DNA of 64,000 bases from UMGS1994 sp944386155. GTDB lineage: Bacteria > Bacillota > Clostridia > TANB77 > CAG-508. The position numbers were made by a program, and so were the translations under genes. Positions 18,819 to 27,962 of the stretch are shown piece by piece. The notes beneath the pieces were generated by a model, which was not told the origin of the DNA, ran no database searches, and saw nothing but the letters and a program-made list of their open reading frames with translations. The DNA is taken from positions 1,178,001-1,242,000 of the forward strand of contig OZ006973.1 in the NCBI GenBank assembly GCA_963931085.1. Reading direction: 5' to 3'. Within the stretch, counting starts at the first letter, position 1. Each line of letters begins with the position of its first letter.

Positions 18819-20799
18819 TTAATTATTTATATCATCATTTTCATTATCATCAATTAATTCAAAAGAAACACTTCTTGTCTCTTTATTAGCATCTATAACT
18901 CTAATATTAACTTTATCACCAATTTTATAAACTTTTCTTGTGTGTTCTCCTACTAATTGCTTATTATCTTCATCAAAAATAAAATATTCATTTGAATTCA
19001 TATTATCAAATCTAACTAGTCCTTCTACAGTATTTTCTAGTTCAACAAACATTCCAAAACCAGTAACTGAAGATACAATTCCTTCATATTCTTCTCCAAT
19101 TTTACTTTCCATAAATTCTGCTTTCTTTAAGCTGGTAGCTTCTCTTTCAACTTTTTGAGCAATTCTTTCTCTTTCAGAAGATCTTTCAGCATATTTAGGT
19201 GCTTTTTCAGCAATTCTCTCTTTTTGTTTTTCACTCAAATCAAAATATTCAGAAATCACCCTATGAATAAATAAATCTGGATATCTTCTAATAGGTGATG
19301 TAAAATGGCAATAATATTTACTTGCTATTCCAAAATGTCCTTTATTTTCACTATCGTATTTTGCAACTTTTAATGTCCTTAAAATCAAATTTGATACTAC
19401 TCTTTCTTCTTTCTTTCCTTTTACTTCGTCTAAAACTTTTGCAAAAGCTGATGGATGTATATTGTCTTTGTTAGCATGAATTTTATATCCTAGATTATAT
19501 AAAAAATGATTCAATTCATTAATTTTTTCTATATCAGGTTCTTCATGAACTCTATATATAAATGGAACTTCAAGCCAAAAATAACGTTCAGCAACAGTTT
19601 CATTTGCTTTTAGCATAAATTGTTCAATAATTTCATTTGCAAAACTTGTCTCATATTTATGAACATCTATAGCTTTTCCATTTACATCTAATTCAATCTT
19701 ACTTTCTGGAATATCTAAATTTAAATATCCTTGTTTTATTCTTTTTTCTTTTAAAATTAATGCTAGTTCTTCCATTAATTTAAAATTATCAATATATTTT
19801 TCATATCTTTTTAATACTTCATCATCTTCTCCATCAAGTATTGCTTGAACAGATGTATAAGACATTCTTTCTGTAACTCTTATTACTGCTTTATATATAT
19901 CAGAAGATACGACTTCACCTTCATTATTTATTTCCATACTAACTGATAGAGTGTATCTGTCTTCACCTGCATTTAAGCTACAAAGTCCATTTGAAAGTTC
20001 TCTTGGAAGCATCGGAATTACTCTTCCTAGCATATATACACTTGTCCCTCTTATTCTTGCTTCTCTATCTAATTTAGATCTATCTTTTACATAAAAGCTA
20101 ACATCTGCAATATGAACATCTAATTTATAATTTCCATTTTCTAATTTTTTAACACTTACTGCGTCATCTAAATCTTTAGCATCTTCACCATCTATTGTAA
20201 ATATAATATCATCTCTTAAATCAACCCTATTTTTTATATCAGATTTATCTATTTTATTACCATAAGATTTAGCCTCTGCTACTACATCGTCTGGAAAAGT
20301 ATATGGAAGTTCATATTCTTTAATAAGACTTAGCATATCTACTCCTGCTTGATTTGGAGCTCCTAAAACTTCTATAATCTCTCCTTCTGCTTTTTTCCCT
20401 CGTTCTGGATACTTTGTTATTTTTACCATAACTTTATGATTATTTCGTGCTTTTCCAAAATGTTTTTTTGAGATAAAAATATCTGTACCATATCTTTTAT
20501 CATCAGGAACAACAAATCCAAAGTTTTTGTTATATTGGAATGTACCTACTAAAGTTTCTCTTCCTCTTCTTATAATCCTTGCTATTTTACCTTCCAGTTT
20601 CTTTCCTTTTCTTGCTATATCATTACTTTTAATATTTACTTCTACTACATCTTCATTTAAAGCTCCATTTACATATTGCTTTGGTATAAATATTTCTTCT
20701 TTTTCAGGATCTTCTGGTTTTACAAAGCCAAATCCTTTTTCGTTAGCTTCAAATACTCCGTATTACTTTTTCAATTAATTCTTTGTTACTTTTTTTCAT
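18819..20799 (-). CDS. rnr: Ribonuclease R, read through a +1 shift at CGG
   Basis: 3'-5' exoribonuclease that degrades structured RNA and works with tmRNA. The start is ATG 20799 behind TAGGAG. The zero frame reads MKKSNKELIEKVI, meets CGG at 20760-20758 (codon 14), then ends after Ser-Ile-TGA. A +1 shift at CGG continues as GVFEANEKGFGFVKPE, the expected start of the first cold-shock domain. A second such domain follows (LVGTFQYNKNFGFVVPDD), then the RNB catalytic domain with FTIDGEDAKDLDDAV and the C-terminal S1 domain. Length 1981 = 3x660+1 (659 residues). A start at 20429 would delete both cold-shock domains. A strong terminator sits between secG and this gene. Confidence 0.9.
20758..20760 (-). 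other. +1 frameshift site, in-frame CGG (rnr codon 14)
   Basis: Context AAA GTA ATA CGG AGT ATT TGA. Skipping C gives GGA GTA TTT GAA, opening the cold-shock domain. The unshifted product would be 16 residues. Confidence 0.9.
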
Positions 20800-20810
20800 A
20801 TATACTCCTA

Positions 20811-20838
20811 AACAAAATAAAAAGGCAGATTTCTCTGC
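20811..20838 (-). terminator. Strong terminator between secG and rnr
   Basis: Minus strand GGCAGA-GAAA-TCTGCC followed by TTTTTATTTTG, a textbook intrinsic terminator ending 12 bases before the rnr start. Transcription of rnr from upstream must pass it or start very close by. Confidence 0.85.
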
Positions 20839-20870
20839 CCTCTATATAAATTACTTATATTTAGCTTATA

Positions 20871-21131
20871 TTAAGCAATTGTTAATATTGAAAGAACAAT
20901 TGTTAATATTGCAAAAACAACTCCTAAAATAATAGTCCATCTTTTAAGTAATCCTTCACCTGTTCTTCCTTTGTTTTTATCATAGAAATTACTGTTACTT
21001 GAAGAACCTGTTATCGCTTGAGATGCTCCTGCTACATTTTCGCTTTTTTGTACTAATGTAATTATTACTATAGCTACACAGATTATAGCATAAATTATAT
21101 ATAATATGTTTTTTACCATTTCTAAATTCAT
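20871..21131 (-). CDS. secG: Protein translocase subunit SecG
   Basis: Small subunit of the SecYEG channel. The 86 residues from ATG 21131 (behind GGAGG) show two membrane helices (about 4-26 and 62-84) joined by a loop with VQKSENVAGASQAITGSS, characteristic of Firmicutes SecG. SecG and rnr are neighbours in many Gram-positive genomes. Confidence 0.92.
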   Translation of the reverse strand: MNLEMVKNILYIIYAIICVAIVIITLVQKSENVAGASQAITGSSSNSNFYDKNKGRTGEGLLKRWTIILGVVFAILTIVLSILTIA

Positions 21132-21209
21132 TTTGTATTCCTCCAACCTTATTTTCTGACAGTAGTTATTTTAACATATATAAAATATAAATGCAATTAT
21201 TTTAAAAAA

Positions 21210-23978
21210 TTATTCTAAATTTTTTGCACATCTTGCACATATTGTTGGATGATCATGGTCTTTTCCTACAGTTTCAGAATACATCCAGCATCTTTCACAC
21301 TTTTCTCCATCTGCCATTTCTACTTTTATGCCTATTTCAGTATCTTCTTCTCTTAAACTGTTTTCTACTTCAAGTCCAGATACTATAAACACTTGTTGTA
21401 ATAATTCTTTATTATCATTTAATTCTTTATATTTATCCTCAGGAGCATATAAAGTAACTTTAGCATTTAATGAATGTCCTATTATTTTTTCCATTCTTGC
21501 TTCTTCTAATTTCTTAGAAACTTCTTCTTTTAAGTCTATTATTTTACTCCATTTTTCAGCTATTTCGTTATTATCCCATTTTTCATTAACTTCTGGATAT
21601 TTTGTAAGCATTACACTTTCAAATTCTTCATTTTTTCTATGATTCATTGATTTCCATATTTCTTCTGCTGTATAACATGTCATTGGAGCTAATATTTTAA
21701 CTAAAGCTAAAAGTATTTCATACATTACAGTTTGAGCAGCTCTTCTTTCTATAGAATCTGCTTTTGAAGTATATAATCTATCTTTTATTATATCTAGATA
21801 TAAATTACTCATATCAGTAACGCAGAATTGATTTATTGCTTGATATGCAGCATGGAAATCATATTCATCATAAGCTTTTGTACACTCTCTTATAAGCTTA
21901 TTTAATCTTGTTAATGCCCATTTATCTATTTCTTGTAAATCTTCATATTCAACAGGTAAGTTTACTTGAAAATCATAAGTATTTCCTAATATATATCTTG
22001 CTGTATTTCTTATTTTTCTGTAAACTTCTGTAACTTGTTTTAATATTGTTTTAGATACACTTATATCTGATTTATAATCTGATGATAATACCCATAATCT
22101 TAAAACATCAGCACCATATTCTTTTATTATGTCTTGTGGAGATATAACATTTCCTATAGACTTAGACATTTTTCTTCCTTGCTCATCTACAGTATATCCA
22201 TGTGTTAAAACTTCTTTATAAGGAGCTTTTCCTCTAGTAGCTACTGAAGTAAGTAATGAAGATTGGAACCAACCTCTATATTGATCACTACCTTCTAAAT
22301 ATAAATTAGCTTCAGGAAGTCCTCTTTCTTCTAATACTGATTGATGAGTAGATCCAGAATCAAACCAAACGTCCATTATATCTGTTTCTTTCTTAAATTC
22401 TGTACATCCACAAGAACATACTGCTCCTTCTGGCATTAATTCTTTCTCAGACATATCGAACCAAGCATTTGATCCTTTTTCTCTAAATATGTTTTCAATT
22501 TTCTTTAGACTTTCTTCTGTTACATATTCTTTTTCACATTCTTTACAGTAGAATATTGGTATTGGAACACCCCATGTACGTTGTCTTGAGATACACCAAT
22601 CATTTCTTTCTTCTACCATCTTAGTAATTCTCTCTTCACCCCAAGAAGGTATCCATTTTACTGTTTTTATAGCATCTAAAGTTTCTTTTCTAAATCCATC
22701 TACTGATGCAAACCATTGACTTGTAGCTCTGAATATTACTGGGTGTTTACATCTCCAGCAATGTGGATATGAGTGATTTACTACTTCTTTTGCTAGTAAT
22801 AAATTATGTTCATCTAACCATTTTATTATTTCTTTATCAGATTTTGCATAATACATTCCATCAAAAGGACCAGCTCCTTCTCCTCTTTGAACACCTTTGC
22901 TATCTACTAAAACTAATATATCACTATGTTCTTTAAGTCCTAATAAATAGTCTTCTTTACCATAACTTGGTGCACAGTGTACACAACCTGTACCTGTTCC
23001 AAGTTCTACATCTACAGTATCTTCACTTCCTGTTACAACTTTTGATTCTCTATCTAAGAATGGATGCCTACATACAACTCCTCTTAAATCTTCACCTTTT
23101 ATTGTATCTATTATTTCATAATCTTTTATTTCTGCTTTTTCCATTACTGTAGAAACTAAATCTTTCGCAAATACTAATTTTTCATTTCCAGTTTTAACTA
23201 CTGCATAATCAAAATCAGCTCCAACTGCTATCATAGTGTTTCCAGGCAATGTCCAAGGTGTTGTTGTCCATATTACAACATATGCATTTTCTATATCAAA
23301 TAATCCTTTTGAATCTAAAACTGGGAACTTAACATATGCTGTATTTGAATTTACATCTTTATATTCTATTTCTGCTTCTGCTAATGCAGTTTCGCAATCA
23401 GTACACCAATATACTGGTTTTAATCCTTTATAAATATAACCTTTTTTATACATAGTTCCAAATACATTTATTTGTCTTGCTTCCATTTCTGGTTGATATG
23501 TTATATAAGGATGTTTCCAGTCTCCAAGAACTCCAAGCCTTTTAAATCCTTCTGTTTGTTTATCTTTATATTCCATAGTAAATTTTTTACATGTATCTCT
23601 AAATTCATTTACTGGGATTTCATCTCTATTTAATCCTAAAGCTTGTATTGCCTTTTTCTCTGTTGGCATACCATGTGTATCATATCCTGGGATATATGGT
23701 GTATAAAATCCTTTTAGATTTTTATATCTTACTATCGTATCTTTTAATACTTTATTTAACGCATGTCCTATGTGTATTTCACCATTTGCATATGGTGGTC
23801 CATCATGTAATACAAATGGAGTATTTCCTTCATTTTTCTTTAACATTTTTTCATACAAATCATTTTCAAATACTTCATTTAATATTTTTGGCTCTTTTTC
23901 TGGTAAGCTTGCTCTCATTTGAAAATCTGTTTTTGGTAAATTCAATGTTTTACCATAGTCTACTTTTTCTTCTGACAT
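21210..23978 (-). CDS. ileS: Isoleucyl-tRNA synthetase
   Basis: Class I synthetase of 922 residues. HIGH motif in PYANGEIHIGHALN, editing domain in the middle, KMSKS in GRKMSKSIGN, and a C-terminal zinc finger with CERCWMYSETVG and CARCAKNLE. It starts 21 bases after the ProX-like gene and is under the Ile T-box upstream of that gene. No in-frame CGG seen in more than 900 codons. Confidence 0.97.
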   Translation of the reverse strand: MSEEKVDYGKTLNLPKTDFQMRASLPEKEPKILNEVFENDLYEKMLKKNEGNTPFVLHDGPPYANGEIHIGHALNKVLKDTIVRYKNLKGFYTPYIPGYDTHGMPTEKKAIQALGLNRDEIPVNEFRDTCKKFTMEYKDKQTEGFKRLGVLGDWKHPYITYQPEMEARQINVFGTMYKKGYIYKGLKPVYWCTDCETALAEAEIEYKDVNSNTAYVKFPVLDSKGLFDIENAYVVIWTTTPWTLPGNTMIAVGADFDYAVVKTGNEKLVFAKDLVSTVMEKAEIKDYEIIDTIKGEDLRGVVCRHPFLDRESKVVTGSEDTVDVELGTGTGCVHCAPSYGKEDYLLGLKEHSDILVLVDSKGVQRGEGAGPFDGMYYAKSDKEIIKWLDEHNLLLAKEVVNHSYPHCWRCKHPVIFRATSQWFASVDGFRKETLDAIKTVKWIPSWGEERITKMVEERNDWCISRQRTWGVPIPIFYCKECEKEYVTEESLKKIENIFREKGSNAWFDMSEKELMPEGAVCSCGCTEFKKETDIMDVWFDSGSTHQSVLEERGLPEANLYLEGSDQYRGWFQSSLLTSVATRGKAPYKEVLTHGYTVDEQGRKMSKSIGNVISPQDIIKEYGADVLRLWVLSSDYKSDISVSKTILKQVTEVYRKIRNTARYILGNTYDFQVNLPVEYEDLQEIDKWALTRLNKLIRECTKAYDEYDFHAAYQAINQFCVTDMSNLYLDIIKDRLYTSKADSIERRAAQTVMYEILLALVKILAPMTCYTAEEIWKSMNHRKNEEFESVMLTKYPEVNEKWDNNEIAEKWSKIIDLKEEVSKKLEEARMEKIIGHSLNAKVTLYAPEDKYKELNDNKELLQQVFIVSGLEVENSLREEDTEIGIKVEMADGEKCERCWMYSETVGKDHDHPTICARCAKNLE

Positions 23979-23999
23979 ATTTTTCCCTCCTAAATTTTA

Positions 24000-24479
24000 T
24001 TATATGTATATTATTTTATTTTTGTTTGCTTCAATATATTTAATTAAATCTTGAGACTTAATTAATACTGTTTTTGTATTTACTCCAGGATGTACTCCTA
24101 AAACATCTTCTTTTAATAAATCTTTATCAAAAATAACTTCTACATCAGCATCTTTGTCAAATAATATGGCAAGTGGTGTTACTGCACCTTTTTCAACATT
24201 TAAATACTTTTTTAATCTTTCTTCTGATGCAAAACTTAATCTTGTTGATTCAATTTTATCAGGAAGTTCTGATAAATTTGCTGTTTTATCTTCTCTTAAA
24301 ACATATAAGAAATGTCTTTTCCCTTTTTGATCTCTTAAAAATAAATTCTTACAAATACATGCTCCGTTAAAAAAATCTTTTCCAAGTCTGTCCATTTCTT
24401 CAATTGTATATACCGGGATATGATTTTTAATCTCATATTTAATATTTAATTCTTTTAGTTTAGCTAGTATCTCTTCCAT
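24000..24479 (-). CDS. YbaK/ProX-type aminoacyl-tRNA deacylase
   Basis: Trans-editing enzyme that hydrolyses mischarged aminoacyl-tRNA. The start ATG 24479 has AGGAAGTGAG just upstream; a longer frame to 24497 is less likely. The 159 residues carry the family core: GACICKNLFLRDQKGKRHFL, LSFASEERLKKYL, GAVTPLAILFDKD and VLGVHPGVNTKTV, closest to the prolyl/alanyl ProX group. It is the first gene behind an isoleucine T-box and is followed by ileS, an unusual partnership. Confidence 0.85.
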   Translation of the reverse strand: MEEILAKLKELNIKYEIKNHIPVYTIEEMDRLGKDFFNGACICKNLFLRDQKGKRHFLYVLREDKTANLSELPDKIESTRLSFASEERLKKYLNVEKGAVTPLAILFDKDADVEVIFDKDLLKEDVLGVHPGVNTKTVLIKSQDLIKYIEANKNKIIYI

Positions 24480-24531
24480 TTTCTCACTTCCTAACAAAAA
24501 AATTTATATTTTAAAAATCATATAGATAGAT

Positions 24532-24865
24532 AAAAAAAAAGAGCTATTCATCTATAGGACGAATAGCTCGTGGTACCACCTAAATTAATAATATTAATCT
24601 TATGCTATAAATAAATACATATAATATAATATATTTTGAAATAAATTCATTATATTAAGATCAAATATTATTCACTCTAAATCCTGTAACATAGAATCAC
24701 TCGTCTTTAATTACTAAAAAATATTCTATATTTTCTTTTCACTAAAGCAATTCAAAGGTGATAATAAATACTATACTTATTCTACTGGATTTTCAGCTAC
24801 CTCCAGCTCTCTTATTAGACTTTTTAGTATTTATCTTGTCCTTATCAAAATCTTTTACAAATATA
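24532..24865 (-). promoter_or_regulatory. T-box leader, isoleucine specifier (ATC)
   Basis: Transcriptional T-box riboswitch for the deacylase-ileS operon. Seen on the minus strand: a stem I region with AGAGAGCTGG, a specifier loop with ATC at 24762-24760 followed by ACC, the conserved GGTGGTACCACG T-box at about 24580-24569, and a terminator stem (gagctattc/gaatagctc, 24541-24569) followed by a run of nine T. Uncharged tRNA-Ile should favour the antiterminator and read-through. Confidence 0.92.
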
Positions 24866-24871
24866 TTTGGT

Positions 24872-24900
24872 ATTTTATCATGTTTTTATTTTATATTCAA
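24872..24900 (-). promoter_or_regulatory. Promoter of the Ile T-box transcript
   Basis: TTGAAT at 24900-24895, a 17-base spacer, and TAAAAT at 24877-24872 place the start near 24865, just before the T-box stem I. Confidence 0.7.
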
Positions 24901-24918
24901 GTAATAAGGCTTATTTTT

Positions 24919-24947
24919 TTGATTTTTTTGCAAAAAAATGTTATAAT
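24919..24947 (+). promoter_or_regulatory. Promoter of the GC-rich cassette gene
   Basis: TTGATT (24919-24924), 17-base spacer, TATAAT (24942-24947). The promoter is in AT-rich host-like DNA, while the gene it drives is GC-rich. It is divergent from the T-box promoter. Confidence 0.65.
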
Positions 24948-25000
24948 TACTATAGTTCCAGCAATACCGCTGAACAATAAACGCAGAAAGGACGATCGAA

Positions 25001-25267
25001 ATGGCTAAGAAAAAAGTTTTTCGGGTAATAGGAGTGTTTAAGGCAGAGGAAACGATGCCTGTGATGCTTAAGGTGGCAGATCATGCCCCGAGCAAAGACA
25101 CGATTCGTCTCATGATGGGGCTTCGCATTCAGGATCGGAAGAAGAAGATTCCGTACGAAGAGTGCGCGCTCCGCAGGATTCAGGTTGACTTCCGGAACGA
25201 GGAGGCGGCTCGCGAGTGCCGAGAGGCACTGAAACCCTTCCTCGTCAAGGACAGTAGCGATTTCTAA
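25001..25267 (+). CDS. GC-rich foreign-looking hypothetical protein
   Basis: An 88-residue basic protein behind AGAAAGGA. No family recognised. Base composition is strikingly higher in GC than everything around it, and codon use is different: three in-frame CGG codons (25022-25024, 25136-25138, 25193-25195) where Arg reading is needed to keep the frame, plus many CGC, CTC and GCG codons. I infer recent acquisition or a chimeric join. It has its own promoter and terminator, forming a compact single-gene cassette between the T-box and HU. Confidence 0.65.
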   Translation: MAKKKVFRVIGVFKAEETMPVMLKVADHAPSKDTIRLMMGLRIQDRKKKIPYEECALRRIQVDFRNEEAARECREALKPFLVKDSSDF

Positions 25268-25293
25268 GGGCTAACCCCCGAAAGACATCGTCC

Positions 25294-25331
25294 CCTCGCA
25301 CTGGCTCATGCCGGTGCGAGGCTTCTTTTTT
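25294..25331 (+). terminator. Terminator of the GC-rich cassette
   Basis: cctcgcac pairs with gtgcgagg (25294-25301 with 25314-25321), followed by cttcttttttttt. Confidence 0.88.
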
Positions 25332-25465
25332 TTTTACTTAATTTACTTATTTTATTTACATTATTTAAATATATAATTAATTATTTTGTTCTGTTATAAG
25401 TACATTTAAAATAAGATAAATAAAATAGATAAATAAAATAAATAAATTAATTAATTAATAAAAGA

Positions 25466-25493
25466 AAAAAGACATAGCTTGCTATGTCTTTTT
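25466..25493. terminator. Terminator after the HU gene
   Basis: Perfect stem gacatagc/gctatgtc flanked by A and T runs on both sides, so it works in both directions. It lies 34 bases past the HU stop. The AT-rich stretch 25332-25465 holds no gene. Confidence 0.8.
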
Positions 25494-25526
25494 ATATGAA
25501 TTCATATAATTTTTATATAATTCTTC

Positions 25527-25805
25527 TTATTTTTTATTTACTAAATCTTTTAATGCTTTACCAGCTTTGAATACTGGAGCTTTTGATGCAGGTATTTTAA
25601 TTTCTTCTTTTGTTTGTGGATTTCTTCCTTTTCTAGCTGCTCTTTTTCTAACTTCAAAAGAACCAAATCCAACTAATTGAACTTTGTCTCCTTTTGCTAA
25701 TGCTTCTGTAACAACATCTACGAAAGAATTGATTGTTGCTTCAGCATTTTTCTTTGTTTCTCCTGTTTGTGCAGCTACTGCTGCGATTAATTCAGCTTTG
25801 TTCAT
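25527..25805 (-). CDS. hup: HU-family DNA-binding protein
   Basis: Histone-like nucleoid protein of 92 residues. It begins MNKAELIAAVAAQTGETKK and has the DNA-binding arm signature GFGSFEVRKRAARKGRNP followed by KIPASKAPVFKAGKALKD. Typical length and single-gene unit with its own terminator and a strong aggaggt-type ribosome-binding site. Confidence 0.97.
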   Translation of the reverse strand: MNKAELIAAVAAQTGETKKNAEATINSFVDVVTEALAKGDKVQLVGFGSFEVRKRAARKGRNPQTKEEIKIPASKAPVFKAGKALKDLVNKK

Positions 25806-25975
25806 CTTCTTACCTCCTAATAGATTCTAGTTATATTTTTATGTAGAATTCACATCTACAATAAGATTATTCGCCAAAGTTAGCTAAAATCCTTCTTTTT
25901 TTTTATTTTTTTCAAGTTTTTCAGTATTTCTACATATTTTACTTCTTAAACTCCTTTAAACTCAAGGCTTTCAGC

Positions 25976-27610
25976 TTATGCATAAATTTTTAATTTTACT
26001 AATAAATTATATATTTTTTCTCCTTTTGGAAGCATTAATATATCTGTTTTTGAAAAGATTTTTAATAAAATAACTGAAATTGCATAAACAATTATCGCAA
26101 CTATTATAGCAATTATTGTTGCAAGTCTTATGCTAGATGCTATATTTATAACTAATAAATAAGATATATATGAGAATATCATCATTATTATAGTAGCTAA
26201 AACTGGTCTTATCATTAATCTATGCAATTTAAACTGTAATTTTACTGTTTTTCTTAATGTATAATAAACTATTGAAAAAGATACTATGTGACATAGTACA
26301 GATCCGATTGCTGCACCATTTGCGTATATTCCATCTATTGGTATTAATATTAAATTAGCAATAAGTTTTACTATTACACCACATCCTAATGCAATAGCTG
26401 GAACTTTAACTTTTCCAAGTCCTTGTAATGCTCCATTAATAGTTTGAGCTAAAGCTGTAAAAAATATTGTTAATGCAGAAATTGCAAGAAGCATAGCACC
26501 AGCACTTTCTGCCGGGAATAATAAATTAAGTATCCCATCTGCATACACAAGCATACCTATTGTACAAGGAAGTCCTATTAATAGTGTAACTAATAAAGAA
26601 AAAGATATTCTATTATTTATAGTTTCTTTATCATTTTTTACTCTTGCTGCAGATATAGCTGGAACTAAAGCTGTAGCAAAAGCAATATTAAATGCAAGTG
26701 GCATTGATGTTAATATATCCACTTTTCCACTTAATATACCATATAATTCATTTGCTTTTTCACCAATTTTTGGCTTAAGTAATCTTACTACTGTAAAAGA
26801 ATCAATATTTTTGTTAATTGAAGACAAAATTGAACTTATAGAAATTGGTATTGAAACACCTAATATTTTCTTTACTATCGTTTTAACAGATCCTTTTTCT
26901 GTCAACACTCCGACTTCATTTTCAACATTAATTTCCTTTCTTGCGATTTTATAAAATCTAAATAAATATATAAAACTTAATATTGTTGCTAAACTTGTAG
27001 CAATAGTTGCAAATGTTGCCATAACGACTGTATTTTGATTAGTCATAAATACTGCTAGTTCTACTAAAGCAACTGTTAAAATCGTTTTAAATACTTGTTC
27101 GAAAGTTTGTGATTTTGAAGTAGCTTCCATTTCTTGTCTTCCATTAAAATATCCCCTCATAACAGAAGAAATTGATACAAAAAATATTGCTGGTGATAAT
27201 GTTTTAATTGTAAATTCTGCTTCTGGAACATATAAAAAATTATTTGCAATAATATTAGCTCCAAAAAATAAAAATAATGTACCAATAAATCCTATTACAG
27301 CAAATGTTGCAAAAGCTATTCTAAATATTCTTTGAGCTCCTTTATTATCTCCAAGTGCAAGTCTTTCTGAAATAAGTTTTGCTATTGCATTTGGAACTCC
27401 TATTGAAGATATTGCAAGAAGAAGTGCATATATATGATAACCATTCATATATATTGAATTTCCTTTATCTCCAAATCCTTCTCTATTTGTTAAATATAAT
27501 GTTTGTATAAGTCCAAATATCTTTATTAATACTTGTGAAAACATAAGAGCAAGTATACCTTGAATAAAGGTTTCTTTCTTCACTTTTTTCTTTTCTTTGG
27601 TCAAAGTCAT
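25976..27610 (-). CDS. MurJ/SpoVB-like polysaccharide flippase (MVF family)
   Basis: A multi-pass membrane protein of about 544 residues with some 14 predicted helices and the family start FIQGILALMFSQVLIKIFGLIQTLYLTNREG. Family members flip lipid-linked wall precursors or act in spore cortex formation. I prefer ATG 27610, behind GAAAGAGGAA, over 27631. It is alone, between HU and the plus-strand TraG-like gene. Whether it is the main lipid II flippase or a SpoVB-type paralogue cannot be decided. Confidence 0.85.
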   Translation of the reverse strand: MTLTKEKKKVKKETFIQGILALMFSQVLIKIFGLIQTLYLTNREGFGDKGNSIYMNGYHIYALLLAISSIGVPNAIAKLISERLALGDNKGAQRIFRIAFATFAVIGFIGTLFLFFGANIIANNFLYVPEAEFTIKTLSPAIFFVSISSVMRGYFNGRQEMEATSKSQTFEQVFKTILTVALVELAVFMTNQNTVVMATFATIATSLATILSFIYLFRFYKIARKEINVENEVGVLTEKGSVKTIVKKILGVSIPISISSILSSINKNIDSFTVVRLLKPKIGEKANELYGILSGKVDILTSMPLAFNIAFATALVPAISAARVKNDKETINNRISFSLLVTLLIGLPCTIGMLVYADGILNLLFPAESAGAMLLAISALTIFFTALAQTINGALQGLGKVKVPAIALGCGVIVKLIANLILIPIDGIYANGAAIGSVLCHIVSFSIVYYTLRKTVKLQFKLHRLMIRPVLATIIMMIFSYISYLLVINIASSIRLATIIAIIVAIIVYAISVILLKIFSKTDILMLPKGEKIYNLLVKLKIYA

Positions 27611-27899
27611 ATTATTCCTCTTTCCTATCATTTTTCTTTTAATTTAAATATTTTAAAATAATTTAACCTTTTATTTTTATTTCTCAATACTAATATAGTT
27701 TAATATATTTTTTTCTAAATTACAATCTTTATTGCCCTATTTATGATTTTAATGTTATTTTCTTTTAAATTTTAATTAATTTTATTTCTTTAAGATCTAA
27801 TATATTCCTTAATTAATACATTTTGTCCTAAATAATAAAATATCTTTTTATATGCTACTTAAATACTTCTTATTTAATATATTATTTTACAAAAAAGTA

Positions 27900-27928
27900 T
27901 TGTATTTTTGCCTTTTTTGTAGGATAAT
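27900..27928 (+). promoter_or_regulatory. Promoter of the TraG/VirD4-like gene
   Basis: TTGTAT (27900-27905), 17-base spacer, GATAAT (27923-27928), then an AAAGGTGG ribosome-binding site before ATG 27963. The remaining AT-rich DNA from 27611 shows no gene. Confidence 0.6.
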
Positions 27929-27962
27929 ATATATGTATATTTTTATATAAAGGTGGAGAAAA

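Noticed and set aside
20527..20778. Plus-strand open frame opposite the rnr start
   Set aside because: It is a shadow of the frame-shifted rnr N-terminus and lacks a ribosome-binding site.
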